From: Numida meleagris
Taxonomy: Eukaryota > Chordata > Aves > Galliformes > Numididae
Direction of reading: 5' to 3'
NCBI RefSeq assembly: GCF_002078875.1
Contig: NC_034410.1
Location: forward strand, 84,097,506 to 84,161,505
DNA: 64,000 nucleotides
Shown: piece by piece, positions 28,501-38,100 of the stretch
Numbering within the stretch: position 1 is the first letter of the stretch
Layout: each line of letters starts with the position of its first letter
Made by a program: the position numbers and the translations under genes
Notes under the pieces: model-generated
Seen by the model: the letters and a program-made list of their open reading frames with translations, nothing else
Told to the model about the DNA's origin: nothing
Databases searched by the model: none

Positions 28501-29814
28501 AACTATGAGTTAGAAACTTATAATGTGGTTACAGTAATCTCTGCCTGAATTCAGACAGTGTGGGTCTACCTTCAGGTGTCAATGTCAGTCCTCCACTCAC
28601 ACGGACAATAACAAAGTCTGGGAAGCATGGTTTGGTGTCACTTGAACTTTCCTGCTTCTGGGCCTGAAGCCTTTGATCCTTTCCCATTTTTATTGTCCTG
28701 AAGTTCCTGTTTTTGCTCCTAGGTTTAACAAAGATATTGAGTTCATGGTTGGACACAAGCCCAATATTTTCTGGCAGGTTACCTGGAGAGTTATCAGTCC
28801 GCTCATTATGTTAGCTATCTTCTTATTTTATTTTGTGGTGAAAGTCAACCAAGAACTGCTCTACAGTGTTTGGAACCCTAAATATGTAAGTATACAGAAC
28901 CAAAATATTTATTTAGAATTACTTGATGTTTCCTTCTTTAATGTAGGAGTCATAGTCAGTTATATTTGTCTTCCAAAAGTCCTAAATTCACCTTTTCTGA
29001 AGTGGACAAAACCCTCAACCATTAATCCAATTTTTGAGTGAGGTTGAAACAGGACCACTTAAACAGATGTCTGTTCCATGGTAGGGAGTATAGAAGTGCT
29101 GAAAACATCACAACAACATAGGCTGACAAAAGACGATGTCTGTGAAAGCATTTTGGTATTGGTTCCTGTGCTTCTAAAAGCACAGAACTGCAATGGTGCT
29201 GGTTACTCATCACTGACAGAAGAAATTAATATTCTCCTAACCAGATTTCTTCTTTCCTCTTCTAAATATACTTGCATCATTTGAAGTATAGCAATAAATC
29301 ACCTACTCTTTCTTTCCTTCCACTTGAAGAATAATAAGCTGTATGTAGTACCAGGACAGCATAATAAAAAAAAGATGAGGGGTCCATCATTTTCTGCAGG
29401 ACTTCATCTCCTCCCTGCCTATCTGGCTCTGCTTTTTTCTACTCTGACCTTATAAAACTGGAAACTGCTCTCGAATCAGCAAATCCGTGTGCCCTTGTGG
29501 CTAACTGCTGCTGCAGTTCTATTTCTCTTCTGTTAAAATACTGAATGCACACATTTTCAGGTATTTGCTCCTCTCACTTCCTGTAACTTACTTTATTCTT
29601 TCAGGAAGAATTCCCAAAACCACAGAAGATTGGATATCCCAGCTGGGTGTATGTTATTATTGTAATCATCGCTGGTGTGCCTAGTTTGGTCATCCCTGCC
29701 TTTGCCATCTACAAAGCCATCAGAAATTGCTGTCAGAAGAAAAGGGATCGTACAGGCCTTATAAGCTCAATATCTGAAACTTCTGTTAATGGCAACTTAA
29801 GGAATTCAGCATAA
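10345..29814 (+). CDS. SLC6A19: SLC6A19 (B0AT1) Na+-dependent neutral amino acid transporter, 12 coding exons, 636 aa
   Basis: Exons joined by eye: 10345-10546, 16908-17048, 17910-18047, 19710-19891, 20660-20770, 21519-21631, 23339-23467, 24655-24811, 25737-25941, 26583-26742, 28723-28885, 29605-29814. All introns are GT-AG and the phases agree, giving 1911 nt including TAA. Known role: electrogenic Na+/neutral amino acid uptake at the brush border of small intestine and proximal tubule, trafficked with ACE2 or collectrin; human loss causes Hartnup disorder. Visible: the N-terminus [11 protein letters not shown] closely resembles human; TM1 has [15 protein letters not shown] (residues 47-61); sequons at N158, N182, N354 and N368; TM8 has LGLSSMFG, the Na2-site region. 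Residues R57, D173, R240, L242 and E501 fall at the human numbers, so there is no net indel up to there. Length is near the human 634 aa. The exon structure is certain by eye; expression is inferred. Confidence 0.97.
10547..16907 (+). other. SLC6A19: SLC6A19 intron 1 (6.4 kb)
   Basis: Between TM1 and TM2 exons. Contains one CR1 fragment (13990-14307). An open stretch at 11350-11628 begins only with GTG, and I recognise no family in it. Nothing else supported. Confidence 0.8.
13990..14307 (+). mobile_element. CR1 LINE 3' fragment
   Basis: GGTTCTTCACCTGAGGGTGG and GGAACAGGCTGCCCAGGG, ending GCATTCTGTGATTCTGTGAT. It lies within SLC6A19 intron 1. Confidence 0.85.
16908..17048 (+). CDS. SLC6A19: SLC6A19 coding exon 2
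   Basis: Acceptor TTACAG, donor GTAAG, 141 nt, phase 1 to 1. Encodes TM2 ([16 protein letters not shown]) and intracellular loop 1 with GQRLRKGS (residues 94-100), ending at G115. Confidence 0.96.
17144..17210 (+). mobile_element. CR1 LINE tail, short
   Basis: GGTTGGACCAGATGGTCTCC, AACTTTCCAACCTCAGCCA and the terminal TGTGATTCTGTGAT. Only the last 67 bp survives, in SLC6A19 intron 2. Confidence 0.85.
17453..17597. repeat. Perfect 24-bp inverted repeat, 97-bp loop
   Basis: Arms 17453-17476 and 17574-17597 are exact reverse complements (the left arm starts CTGACAGCCAAACGTCCC). No flanking target-site duplication is evident. It lies 313 bp upstream of SLC6A19 exon 3. Confidence 0.85.
17910..18047 (+). 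CDS. SLC6A19: SLC6A19 coding exon 3
   Basis: Acceptor TTTTTCAG, donor GTATC, 138 nt, phase 1 to 1. Encodes TM3 with [18 protein letters not shown] and the start of extracellular loop 2, including the N-glycosylation sequon N158-R-T. Confidence 0.96.
19020..19087 (-). mobile_element. CR1 LINE tail, short
   Basis: AGAATCATAGAATCACAGAA followed by CAAGCTGGAAGGGACCC in reverse orientation; SLC6A19 intron 3. Confidence 0.85.
19243..19281. repeat. (GGTTT)n simple repeat
   Basis: Repeated TTTGG units with T-rich interruptions, in SLC6A19 intron 3. Confidence 0.85.
19710..19891 (+). CDS. SLC6A19: SLC6A19 coding exon 4
   Basis: Acceptor GTTACAG, donor GTACT, 182 nt, phase 1 to 0. Encodes the rest of extracellular loop 2 with D173 in [10 protein letters not shown] and sequon N182-T-S, then TM4 ([18 protein letters not shown]) and the TM4-TM5 link IRGIETTGK. 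Confidence 0.96.
20660..20770 (+). CDS. SLC6A19: SLC6A19 coding exon 5
   Basis: Acceptor TATGCAG, donor GTAAG, 111 nt, in-frame exon (phase 0 to 0). Encodes TM5 ([17 protein letters not shown]) with R240 and L242, both sites of human Hartnup variants, then [10 protein letters not shown]. Confidence 0.96.
21519..21631 (+). CDS. SLC6A19: SLC6A19 coding exon 6
   Basis: Acceptor TCCCAG, donor GTAAG, 113 nt, phase 0 to 2. Encodes the unwound TM6 ([20 protein letters not shown]), part of the central substrate site in SLC6 transporters. Confidence 0.96.
23339..23467 (+). CDS. SLC6A19: SLC6A19 coding exon 7
   Basis: Acceptor ATTGCAG, donor GTAAG, 129 nt, phase 2 to 2. Encodes HNHCEKDAV and TM7 ([20 protein letters not shown]). 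Confidence 0.96.
24655..24811 (+). CDS. SLC6A19: SLC6A19 coding exon 8
   Basis: Acceptor TTTTACAG, donor GTATG, 157 nt, phase 2 to 0. Encodes the large extracellular loop 4 with sequons N354-V-T and N368-M-T. Confidence 0.95.
25351..25514 (-). mobile_element. CR1 LINE 3' fragment
   Basis: TATAGAATCAGAGAATGG, GGCTGGAAGGGACTTCAAAG, CATCCAACCTGGCCTTGGGC and CACCCACAGCTTCTCTGG in reverse orientation; SLC6A19 intron 8. Confidence 0.92.
25737..25941 (+). CDS. SLC6A19: SLC6A19 coding exon 9
   Basis: Acceptor TCCACAG, donor GTAAG, 205 nt, phase 0 to 1. Encodes the end of loop 4 ([13 protein letters not shown]) and TM8 with [13 protein letters not shown] (residues 427-439); the Ser pair corresponds to the Na2 site of LeuT-fold transporters. 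Confidence 0.96.
26583..26742 (+). CDS. SLC6A19: SLC6A19 coding exon 10
   Basis: Acceptor CTCACAG, donor GTATG, 160 nt, phase 1 to 2. Encodes TM9 and TM10; E501 in [15 protein letters not shown] is the position of the human Hartnup variant E501K. Confidence 0.96.
26743..28722 (+). other. SLC6A19: SLC6A19 intron 10 (2.0 kb)
   Basis: No repeat or gene recognised apart from short poly(A) and poly(T) runs. The remaining SLC6A19 introns (0.64-1.7 kb) hold only the elements listed separately. Confidence 0.7.
28723..28885 (+). CDS. SLC6A19: SLC6A19 coding exon 11
   Basis: Acceptor GCTCCTAG, donor GTAAG, 163 nt, phase 2 to 0. Encodes the segment [14 protein letters not shown], then TM11 and ending SVWNPKY, the conserved loop before TM12. 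Confidence 0.96.
29605..29814 (+). CDS. SLC6A19: SLC6A19 coding exon 12 with stop
   Basis: Acceptor CTTTCAG, 69 codons plus TAA. Encodes TM12 ([20 protein letters not shown]) and a short basic cytosolic tail ([13 protein letters not shown]) ending NSA. Confidence 0.96.
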   Translation, partial: EEFPKPQKIGYPSWVYVIIVIIAGVPSLVIPAFAIYKAIRNCCQKKRDRTGLISSISETSVNGNLRNSA

Positions 29815-29881
29815 AAACATGTAAAAATGTGGAAGAATGCCTTGCTAAGAAAGCCAAAAGATTTCCTTTAAAGAATTCAGA

Positions 29882-29887
29882 ATTAAA
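29882..29887 (+). terminator. Candidate SLC6A19 polyadenylation signal ATTAAA
   Basis: ATTAAA lies 68 nt after the stop and is followed by a GT-rich stretch (29911-29920). A canonical AATAAA at 30267-30272, in front of a CR1 tail, is an alternative that would give a 3' UTR of about 0.46 kb. The choice cannot be made without cDNA. Confidence 0.4.
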
Positions 29888-30357
29888 TTTATTGCCATAA
29901 AAGGATAACTATGTGTTGTTTCCAACTAAGCATTTGTTTACTTAGGAATGCAAGGCACAGTGAAGTAGTAGTAGCTTGGATCCTGGGAGCCGCATTTGCA
30001 AGCGATTGGGAAACCAGGCTAAATAATTTCTCCTGCTTCTGGTTTGGAAGCCAGTTTGAAACTGGCGTGGAGGACTCTGTCTGGGGATGCACTGCGCTTG
30101 GCAAGCCATAAGTGACTCTTCCCTGTCCAAACATTCTGGTTGGGTGACCAATCTGGAGGGTAATTTATACTGACTTCTCTTGCATGTCAAATTGTTTTTA
30201 CTTTACATGCCACTGTGTTGCACAAAGCCACCAATATTATATCTCATTCAGAATTTGAAAATATTTAATAAAAACATTTCTAAGAACTAGAATGACAGAT
30301 TGATTCATGTATAATTCCGGATATTTTATTAATCTCCTGTCCAAGTTCCTAGCAGTC

Positions 30358-30609
30358 TCAAGTTGCACTAGAGGAGGTTTATATTGGACATTAGGAAGAA
30401 TCTCTTCACAGAGAGAGAGATCATTCATTAGATGGGGCTTCCGGGGAGGTGGTGGAGTCCCCGACCCTGAAGGTATATAAAAGACACGTGGACATGACAC
30501 TAAGGGACATGGTTTAGTGATGAGACTCGGTAGGTCAGCTTGATGGTTGTACTTGGTGATCTTGAAGAACTTTTCCAACCTCAATGACTACGATTCTCTG
30601 GCTCTATGG
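30358..30609 (+). mobile_element. CR1 LINE 3' fragment
   Basis: TTGGACATTAGGAAGAATCT, GGGGAGGTGGTGGAGTCCC and AACTTTTCCAACCTCAATGA, ending in a degenerate ATTCTCTGGCTCTATGG. Confidence 0.88.
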
Positions 30610-31917
30610 TATCTACTCTAGAGGTTATTTTTAGACTATATCTACACCAAATAGATAGTGAAGTACCAGGCAATATATTTATTTGCATTTCAACATTTTT
30701 TTTAATATTATTTGAATGTTATTATTTAAAGTCTTTCAAGTTGCTATTCTGTAATGGGAAAGGCAATCTTTGTCAGATTTTTCTGCTGAGAAAGAACAAA
30801 GCTGAGCCTGAAGCAGCTGCAGGGGTAGGGGGGGAGGTGCTGCCAGGACAGCCCCAGCACAGCACTCTCTGGTCTGGAGCACAGCAGCAGCAGGAGGGAG
30901 GGCTGTGGGTGCTGTGGCTGATTTCTGTGACATGGACTCTAAGGGCTTGGAGTGCAAAATAGCAGAACCTTGGTATTTTGGAAAGAAAACATCAAAGATT
31001 TTCTCACATGCTTTCAATTGAAGGCAAGCACTCAGCTGTTGCATTCCTCAGTAACTATTTAATTAAAAATAAAAATAGTCACTTGGGATTCATTGACAGG
31101 TGGGAAGTGATTAACCTCAGGTAGTTATGGTGAAAATGAACGAGATTTTGATGTCTGAATGTATGCGGTCTTGTCTAGAGAACAGTCCCATCTTGGGTTT
31201 GCTTAGGAACAAATGTAGGGATCCTCAAAGAGTCCCAGCCATAGTGTACTGTATCTTTCAAATAACTTAAGTCTGTCATAGGTATGTGTGTGGATGTTCA
31301 GAGGGAAAAGCAATGTGGAGGACAGCGCTTGATACAGCAGGAGCTGTGTGGCTGCAGCTGGTCTGTGTGTCCCAGTGGCAGACCTTGGAGTGGGCAAAAA
31401 GCTGCTGCAAATACAGCCATGAAAACACATCTTTATCAGGCTCTGTTTGAGGTTTTGGTATAACAATGACAGATAGATCCAATTAATACTAATATTGTGA
31501 AAAAAAAATCACTTTTTGTACTTACCAAAGATGTCTTCGGTCACTCTGCTAACAAAGCAAGAGAGAAAAAGTCAATGCTTCCTTAATTCACAGATCTACA
31601 CATTTTACAATGTTAATGTCTTATTGCTGTAAAGGTTTCTTTTTAATTATATTCAGTGTCACACTTCTTTGACGGTATCTGAGAACAGAAGGAGAACAGA
31701 AAATAAAAATCTCTTTGATCCCAAGTTACCCATTAACAACATATTCCTAAGTTCCCTAACTATAGAAGGAACTCCAAAACATCAAGAGTGGTCACTCTGT
31801 CTATATAATAATAATTCCTGGTTTGGTATTTAAACTGTGGCACTTGCAATGGTGCATTCCTTTGCATTACGTAAAAAGAAAGCTCCACCTCCTTTTGGAG
31901 AACCCATCTGTCATCCC

Positions 31918-31990
31918 CCATAAAACTTGCAGAAGAGACAGGCTTTGAAGCATCTTCCCATTTATAGGGAAAGGGACTAGAAAGCCAAGG
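31918..31990 (+). promoter_or_regulatory. Putative SLC6A18 proximal promoter
   Basis: CDX-like CCCATAAAAC (31918-31927), close to the motif upstream of SLC6A19, then a TATA-like TTTATAG (31961-31967) about 60 bp before the ATG. If that is the TATA box, the start site lies near 31990-31995 and the 5' UTR is about 35 nt. Inference from motifs only. Confidence 0.3.
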
Positions 31991-32027
31991 GTATTTCAGA
32001 CAAACGCCTCAAGATTTACCAGTGGAC

Positions 32028-32166
32028 ATGCCACCCGAAGTTCCTAAAGAAGATGGCAGACCGAAGTGGGACAATAAGTTCCAGTATATCTTAAGTTGTA
32101 TCGGATTTGCTGTCGGCCTGGGGAACGTGTGGCGGTTTCCATACTTGTGCCAGATACACGGAGGCG
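32028..32166 (+). CDS. SLC6A18: SLC6A18 coding exon 1
   Basis: ATG through TM1, donor GTAAG, ending phase 1. N-tail of only 12 residues before KWDNK; TM1 carries [15 protein letters not shown] with N33 and R36 matching SLC6A19 N54 and R57. Confidence 0.94.
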
Positions 32167-35100
32167 GTAAGGCTGACACGGGACTTTGCCAAAATACTAA
32201 GCCATGATTCTAATATAACTGTGCTAACTTACGATGGGCATGGAACTTATATATTTGCATCACTTTCTTTTTAGCTGTCTAATTCTCAAATTCTCATAAA
32301 TGTTTTGCACCGTTGGCTTTCCCTTTAGATTGGATTTCTCTGTAGAAATATATTTCATTTTCGAAGGATGCGTTTGTTTAGGAAATAAGACCAACCTGAT
32401 GCTCAGCTCTGACACTGCTGCTACAGCCCTGATGGGAGGAGGAACCTCACTCAAAGCTTGCTAACTTCAGGAGAAGCCAGAAATCCTGGGAAGGCACTGG
32501 TGAGGCAGTTCCCCAAACAATTGGCAGTGGCGCTTCCCCAGGAAAACAAAAGTCGCTCCTCTCCCTTCCCTGACACCTTCAGGAGGTAACCCACAACCCA
32601 GGGATGAGTGAAGCTAAATGGCACTTTCAGAGGGCTGTGAAGCTGTCTGAAATGCTCAGCTGATTTAACACAAGCAAGCTGATACTAACACCTGCCCAAG
32701 CTTTTCTGTGGGCACCATTCCCATGAAGAATTGCTTTAGAAGCAGCCAATTTAGTAAATACGAATGGATCAGAAATAGTAACCGATAGCTCACTGCTTAC
32801 AGCAGCTTTTGAAAGCTGCCATGGTAACCTGTCTCAAGCAGAGTGATGTAGCAAATTATTTAAGCCCAGTTTTATTTGCTATCTTTCAATTAATGGGATA
32901 GGTACAAAATTCAAACTGGGAGAAACATGCAAATGGCAGAAAAAAATGATCCAATCTCATTCTATCAAGGCGTCTGCATTGCTTCATGAACTACACATAT
33001 TTGAATAAGCCAAGGAACCATGAACTGATGCTGCCATTAATAGCAGGAGGTATTTTAGAAAGAAGCAGCCATGTAAGGGCTCTGTGAGCCACTGAGTGAA
33101 TGAAATCAAGCAGGCTGTATCAGCATAAACCATCCTGCCATGCATAAACAATGTACTGGGAAGCAGATGGAGATATTGCTACTGATACTAACACAACCTC
33201 TGTGCCCACTTTTCAAAATCAAGTTGAAAAAAAAAAAATGCAGGAGATCCCCAAGACTTATTTGAGATCTGGAAAATGTATGGCATGTGGAGTGATTTAA
33301 GCATCTGGCCCATTTAACTCACCAAGCTGAAAATGAATGAATCTATTTGCCATAGTCTATAGATGAGGACATGGAAATTATTTTGATGGCAAGGAGCTCT
33401 TTAGCAGTGAAGACTTAACAGCTGGAAGCCACTGCTACACTAATTCAAGTAAGAAAAAAAGAAGCAGCAGTAGGAAGGTGTCTCCCAGGAGACTTTATGC
33501 TTTATATTATTTATTCTCAAGATGTGAAACCCAGCGAAGCACTCTCAGCTGCTTACCATAACCAGGTGGCTAGAAAGCCATAGCTGTAAGCATGCTGTTT
33601 CTCTGTCAATTGGAATGGCTGGAAAAAGCCTGTCTGTCACTTCAGCTCATGACAGGCACATGGTGAGGGAGGATACGTGCCTTTAGAGGCACAGGTCCAC
33701 TACAGAAATGGCACGGAGCTGAAGGGCAAGTGTTTTGGAGTTGGACAAACACCCTGCAGCATCTCAGGTGGCCTTGGATGCCTGAGAGCAGGCAACTGAG
33801 CAGCATCCAGCACGTCCAGAGCAGCATCTTTGGGCCTCTGGAGAGCCTGAACAGCAAAAAGCAACACACATCTATTGGGAACAGCCAGCACTCACACAGA
33901 TTCTTCAGGATTTCATTTTTGCAGAACTGGATTTCAGGTTTTTTCTCCTATAGGTGCCTAAGTATTTTTTGATCCCACTCTAAACAATTACTGAGAGTGA
34001 CAAAAGGTACAGCCCTACAGCTCACTAAGCTCTAGGAAATGCAGACAAATCAATGACCTGTGTTTATGACAAGCAAAAGGAAAGCTGCTTGGTGCCATGC
34101 GAAATCCTGTGCTAGCATATTTTCAAATGACTCATAAAGTTCATCTTTAACTAAGCATCTTAACTACAGGAAGCCAGGAAATAAGCCTGAGCCCCTCTAT
34201 GGAAAGTTACAAACTTAGAGAATGTGTAGGATGGAGAGGACTAAGAAGAACATTGGTGACACCTGGAAAAGCCAGTGGCATGTTATGCTATTGGCAAGCA
34301 CAAGTAGCTACTAACAGGCTGGGCAGGAGGGAGGTCACAGGTTTCTCTCTGTCTTTGGTTTCAGACACTCAGCTCAGCAGGGATCGTTCTGGGCATGGCC
34401 CTTCTACTCCATCTGCTTCTGTGGTTCAGTGCCTTCCACGTATTTAGACTCAGGCATACCCAGTCTGACACCTTCATGTGTTGATGCTCAATGTTTAGGG
34501 CAATCAATTCACAAGAAAAGACACTGAAATGAATGAGAAGGATAAGAAAGGGCACAAAGGTTACGTAAATCACCCAGCACTCTCCTCCTGCATCCCTGCC
34601 CTACACATCGCTCCCATTCCAGGCTGGCCATAAGGCCGAGGGCAAGGAGACCCACACTGACCTTCCTTACAGATCATGCTGTGATCAGAAAGTCTGTTTG
34701 CTTGTGTGTTGATATTCTGGGCACTGATGTATCCTATAGGCACTGGTAGGGACAAAAAAAACATGTCCTAGAACAGCTTTAAAGATAATAAAAATGGGGA
34801 AAAGCTACAGGGACAAAGGCTGAGTCATTCTTTTTCTCTTTGAGCAGTCATTTTATTAGTGAAAAAAAGGTACAAAATAGCAAGTAGAGTCTGTGACACC
34901 ATACAGATTATTTAAAAGAGGTGAGGCACTGGCACAGGTTTCCCAGAGTGGTGGTGGATGTCCCATCCCTGGAGACACTCAAAGTCAGGCTGCATGGGGC
35001 ACTGAGCAACCTGATCTGCTGTAGGTGTCCCTGTTCATTGCAGGGGAGTTGGACTAGCTGGCCTTTATGGATCCCTTCCAACTCAAACCATTCTGTGATA

Positions 35101-38100
35101 CAGGTGCTCTGCATTACTACAAGCAGTGGCACAAGACAGTGGTGAATAAAGCTCAGTGTATGGATGCACAGCCAGCATTTGGTCATTGGGTTTCAACAAA
35201 GGGCTCAGAGAGCTCAGTTGATGACTGTAACAATGTGCTGACAAAATTCTGTGGGGTTTATAAATAATTTATCCTGGAAGCAGGTGTTGGGAGAATTTGA
35301 ATGATTGATGAAGACCACCAAGAAGACAGAGCTGTCGGGTTTACATATGTGCATAATGTGGTTCCATTTTCATTCTGCCAGTTTCAGGCAGAGACGTGAT
35401 TTGGGGTTACATTTTTGAAAGCGAACAACTCAGATGCAAAAGCCCAGTAGATTTTCAGGTGTATTGGTGTGCATCTGAAGATGTGAACAGCAGCATAATG
35501 GTTAACTACGGGACCCAAGAGGTGGCAGCTCAGCATCTCAGCCCCAGCCACGAGCACAGCAAAACCTGGTATGGAAATCGCATAGAAGACCCAGTCTATG
35601 GCTGAATGGCTTCTGGGCTGTAGATCACATTTTCACTAATGATCCAAGTGTTTAAGAGTTAGGCAATGCATTTTTCCTCATTTCTAGATCTTTTAAAAAA
35701 CAAGAGATAAAAATAAGTGCTTGTATATTTGTCTCATGTCAGCTGTTCTCCTCAGACCTCTGAACCTTATTCACTGCACATTAGTGTTACTCAGTAACTG
35801 GGATCTAATATAATATCAGTTGTGCTGACATTTATCACCTGCTTTTGTTTACTGATTATTTGGATTTATTGCCTGAGTTAAGTTAGCTATTTACTTTTCA
35901 TGACTAATGGATATGAAGGTTGTTTGCCACAGTGAGCGGAGACAAATACAAAGGTTCCCAGGCAACTGGGCTTGAAAAGATATTTCTAAATGGTCTGGTA
36001 TATATTTTGTCACCTAGAACTGACACTCAAAACAGGTCATATAGCCATATACCTACATACGTATGTACATGTATAGTCATCTGAAAATAATACTTAAAAA
36101 AACCCTCCAACTGTGACATACTACAAAGTTGTCCTGATTACAGCTGGTATACATTAGTCTAACCAATGGGTAATAAAACTTTCATGCATAGTGCCTGAGC
36201 CTACAGAATAACTGGAAAATGGCTTTAATACAAATTGCTGCTCTTTTTAGGAAAATAAATACACCCTAAACTCCTGCAAAAATGGCAGAATGTCCATCTA
36301 CTTCTGAGGGAATGGTTTCCAGATATTCATAATCCATGGCCCGTCTGACCTTTTGCTAAAGTTTGAATAACTTACTATGAAATGCAGTTGCTTGGCTCAC
36401 TGCATACAGAAGGAAACTAAAATCTGAGAGAAACAACACGTAGGCCTAAAAGATATTGTAAAAAAATAAACAGACAAAAAGAAAAAAAAAAGTATGTTGC
36501 AAAAAGCAGAACTTTTCACTATTTGACAGAACAATTAATTCAATTATCACTGGCCCCAGCTTTTCACTGAGGAGCTGAACAGGACACAGTAACAGTCCAG
36601 GAAATGAGGTTTGTTTCTGGGCTCAATAAATGGACAGAATCATCGCTGTGAGGAATCACAAAGTCCCAAGAAGCTCAGGGGTTTCTTGGGCTGTGTCCTC
36701 ATGAGGAAGCAGTATGGGCCTGGAAGAACAGGTCTGTGGAGCAAAGCAGTTGGTCCTTGGGACCCAGCATCCATGCTGCACACATCTGCGGGTATTTTCT
36801 TTTAGTTTTAGGCTTGCTCCAGCCTGACCAACTGAAAGCTGATTTGTGGATAGAGTGCTTTATACACACTTCCAGGGCAGCCAAGGGGGGTGCAAGGAGC
36901 GGTCCTGATCTGGGCAGAGGAGTTGCATTTCCATAGACCAGGCAGTAGGAGAAAGCATTGGCTCTTATTTCTTCTCCAAACCTGTGCATAGTTCTCATTC
37001 TTAAATCTTTCTCTGGTATGTGGAGTAAGTGTGAATTACCATGTTTGTAGGTACAGCCATTCAATAACAGTACCTATACTGGATCTCAGTGCATTGTCTC
37101 TTCTCTTTGGAGACTGAATGGAAGGGCTTCCTAGAGGTGATGTTATTGCCACTCTACTTGTTGATGCAATGCTCTGCTTCCCCTTCAGCTTGCTGGTTGC
37201 TGTGACTCAGTGTTAGATGGCTCTTTATCATCAGTTTCTTTGGCATTCTGCTTGCTGGTGTAGCCACACAGCTATTAGCAGCTCTCAACAGTCTCTCTTG
37301 TAGTTCATGCTCTTTTCTTCCAGACTGCCATATGCAGGTGCTACACAGAGATCATGCCCTTCATGCCTTTGAGCTGTTGGAGCAGGTCTGCAGGAGGGCC
37401 ACAAAGACCATCACAAGACTGGAGCACCTCTCCTATGAAGAAAGGCAGAGGGAGCTGGGTTTGTTTAGCCTCAAGAAGAGAAGGCTCCAGGGAAACCTCA
37501 CTGTGGCATTCCATCACTTAAAGGGAGATTATAAACAGGAGGGGGACTGACTAATTATATGAGCAGAGACGATACGGAATGGTTTTAAACTAAAAGACAG
37601 GAGATTTGGACTAGATATCAGGGAAATTTTTCACTGAGAGGGTGGTGACACCTGGGAGAGGCTGCCCAGAGAAGCTGTGAGCACCCTGGAGGCGCTCAAG
37701 GCCAGGTTGGATGGGGCCCTGGGCAGCCTGAGCTGGTGGGGGGCAGCCCTGTCCACAGCACAGGGTTGGAACTGGTTGATCTTTGAGGTCCCTTCCGACA
37801 CTATCCCTTTTATGACTTTGTGAGTATCGTGTCATTTCCTAAGCAGAAAGCTGAATATGGTTAAGCCATAGCTTTTCTGACTCGATTTGCCTGCAGATTG
37901 CAATAGAGTACGCTGAAAATACTTCTTGCTGAAAGTACTTCTGTGATTTAATGGGAAATGAAAAGGCTGATGGGTCTCCAAGGCATTGCTGAGGTCAGGT
38001 TCCAAAAACCTTAAGTGTACCTGGAGTGCACTGAGATTTTTCTTTCCCGCTACAATGACCGTAGAGCTCTCCCCACTCTAATGGCTCTTTGCAGTTAGCA

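Larger units (their letters stand above)
29815..31917. other. Spacer between SLC6A19 and SLC6A18
   Basis: Holds the SLC6A19 3' UTR, one CR1 fragment and about 1.3 kb without recognised features before the SLC6A18 promoter. The 2.2 kb from stop to start is compact for a tandem vertebrate pair. Confidence 0.7.

Noticed and set aside
32022..32027. GTG-initiated extension of SLC6A18 by two codons
   Set aside because: GTG is not a normal start in vertebrate mRNA; the ATG at 32028 follows directly, and no in-frame ATG exists between it and the TAG at 31965.
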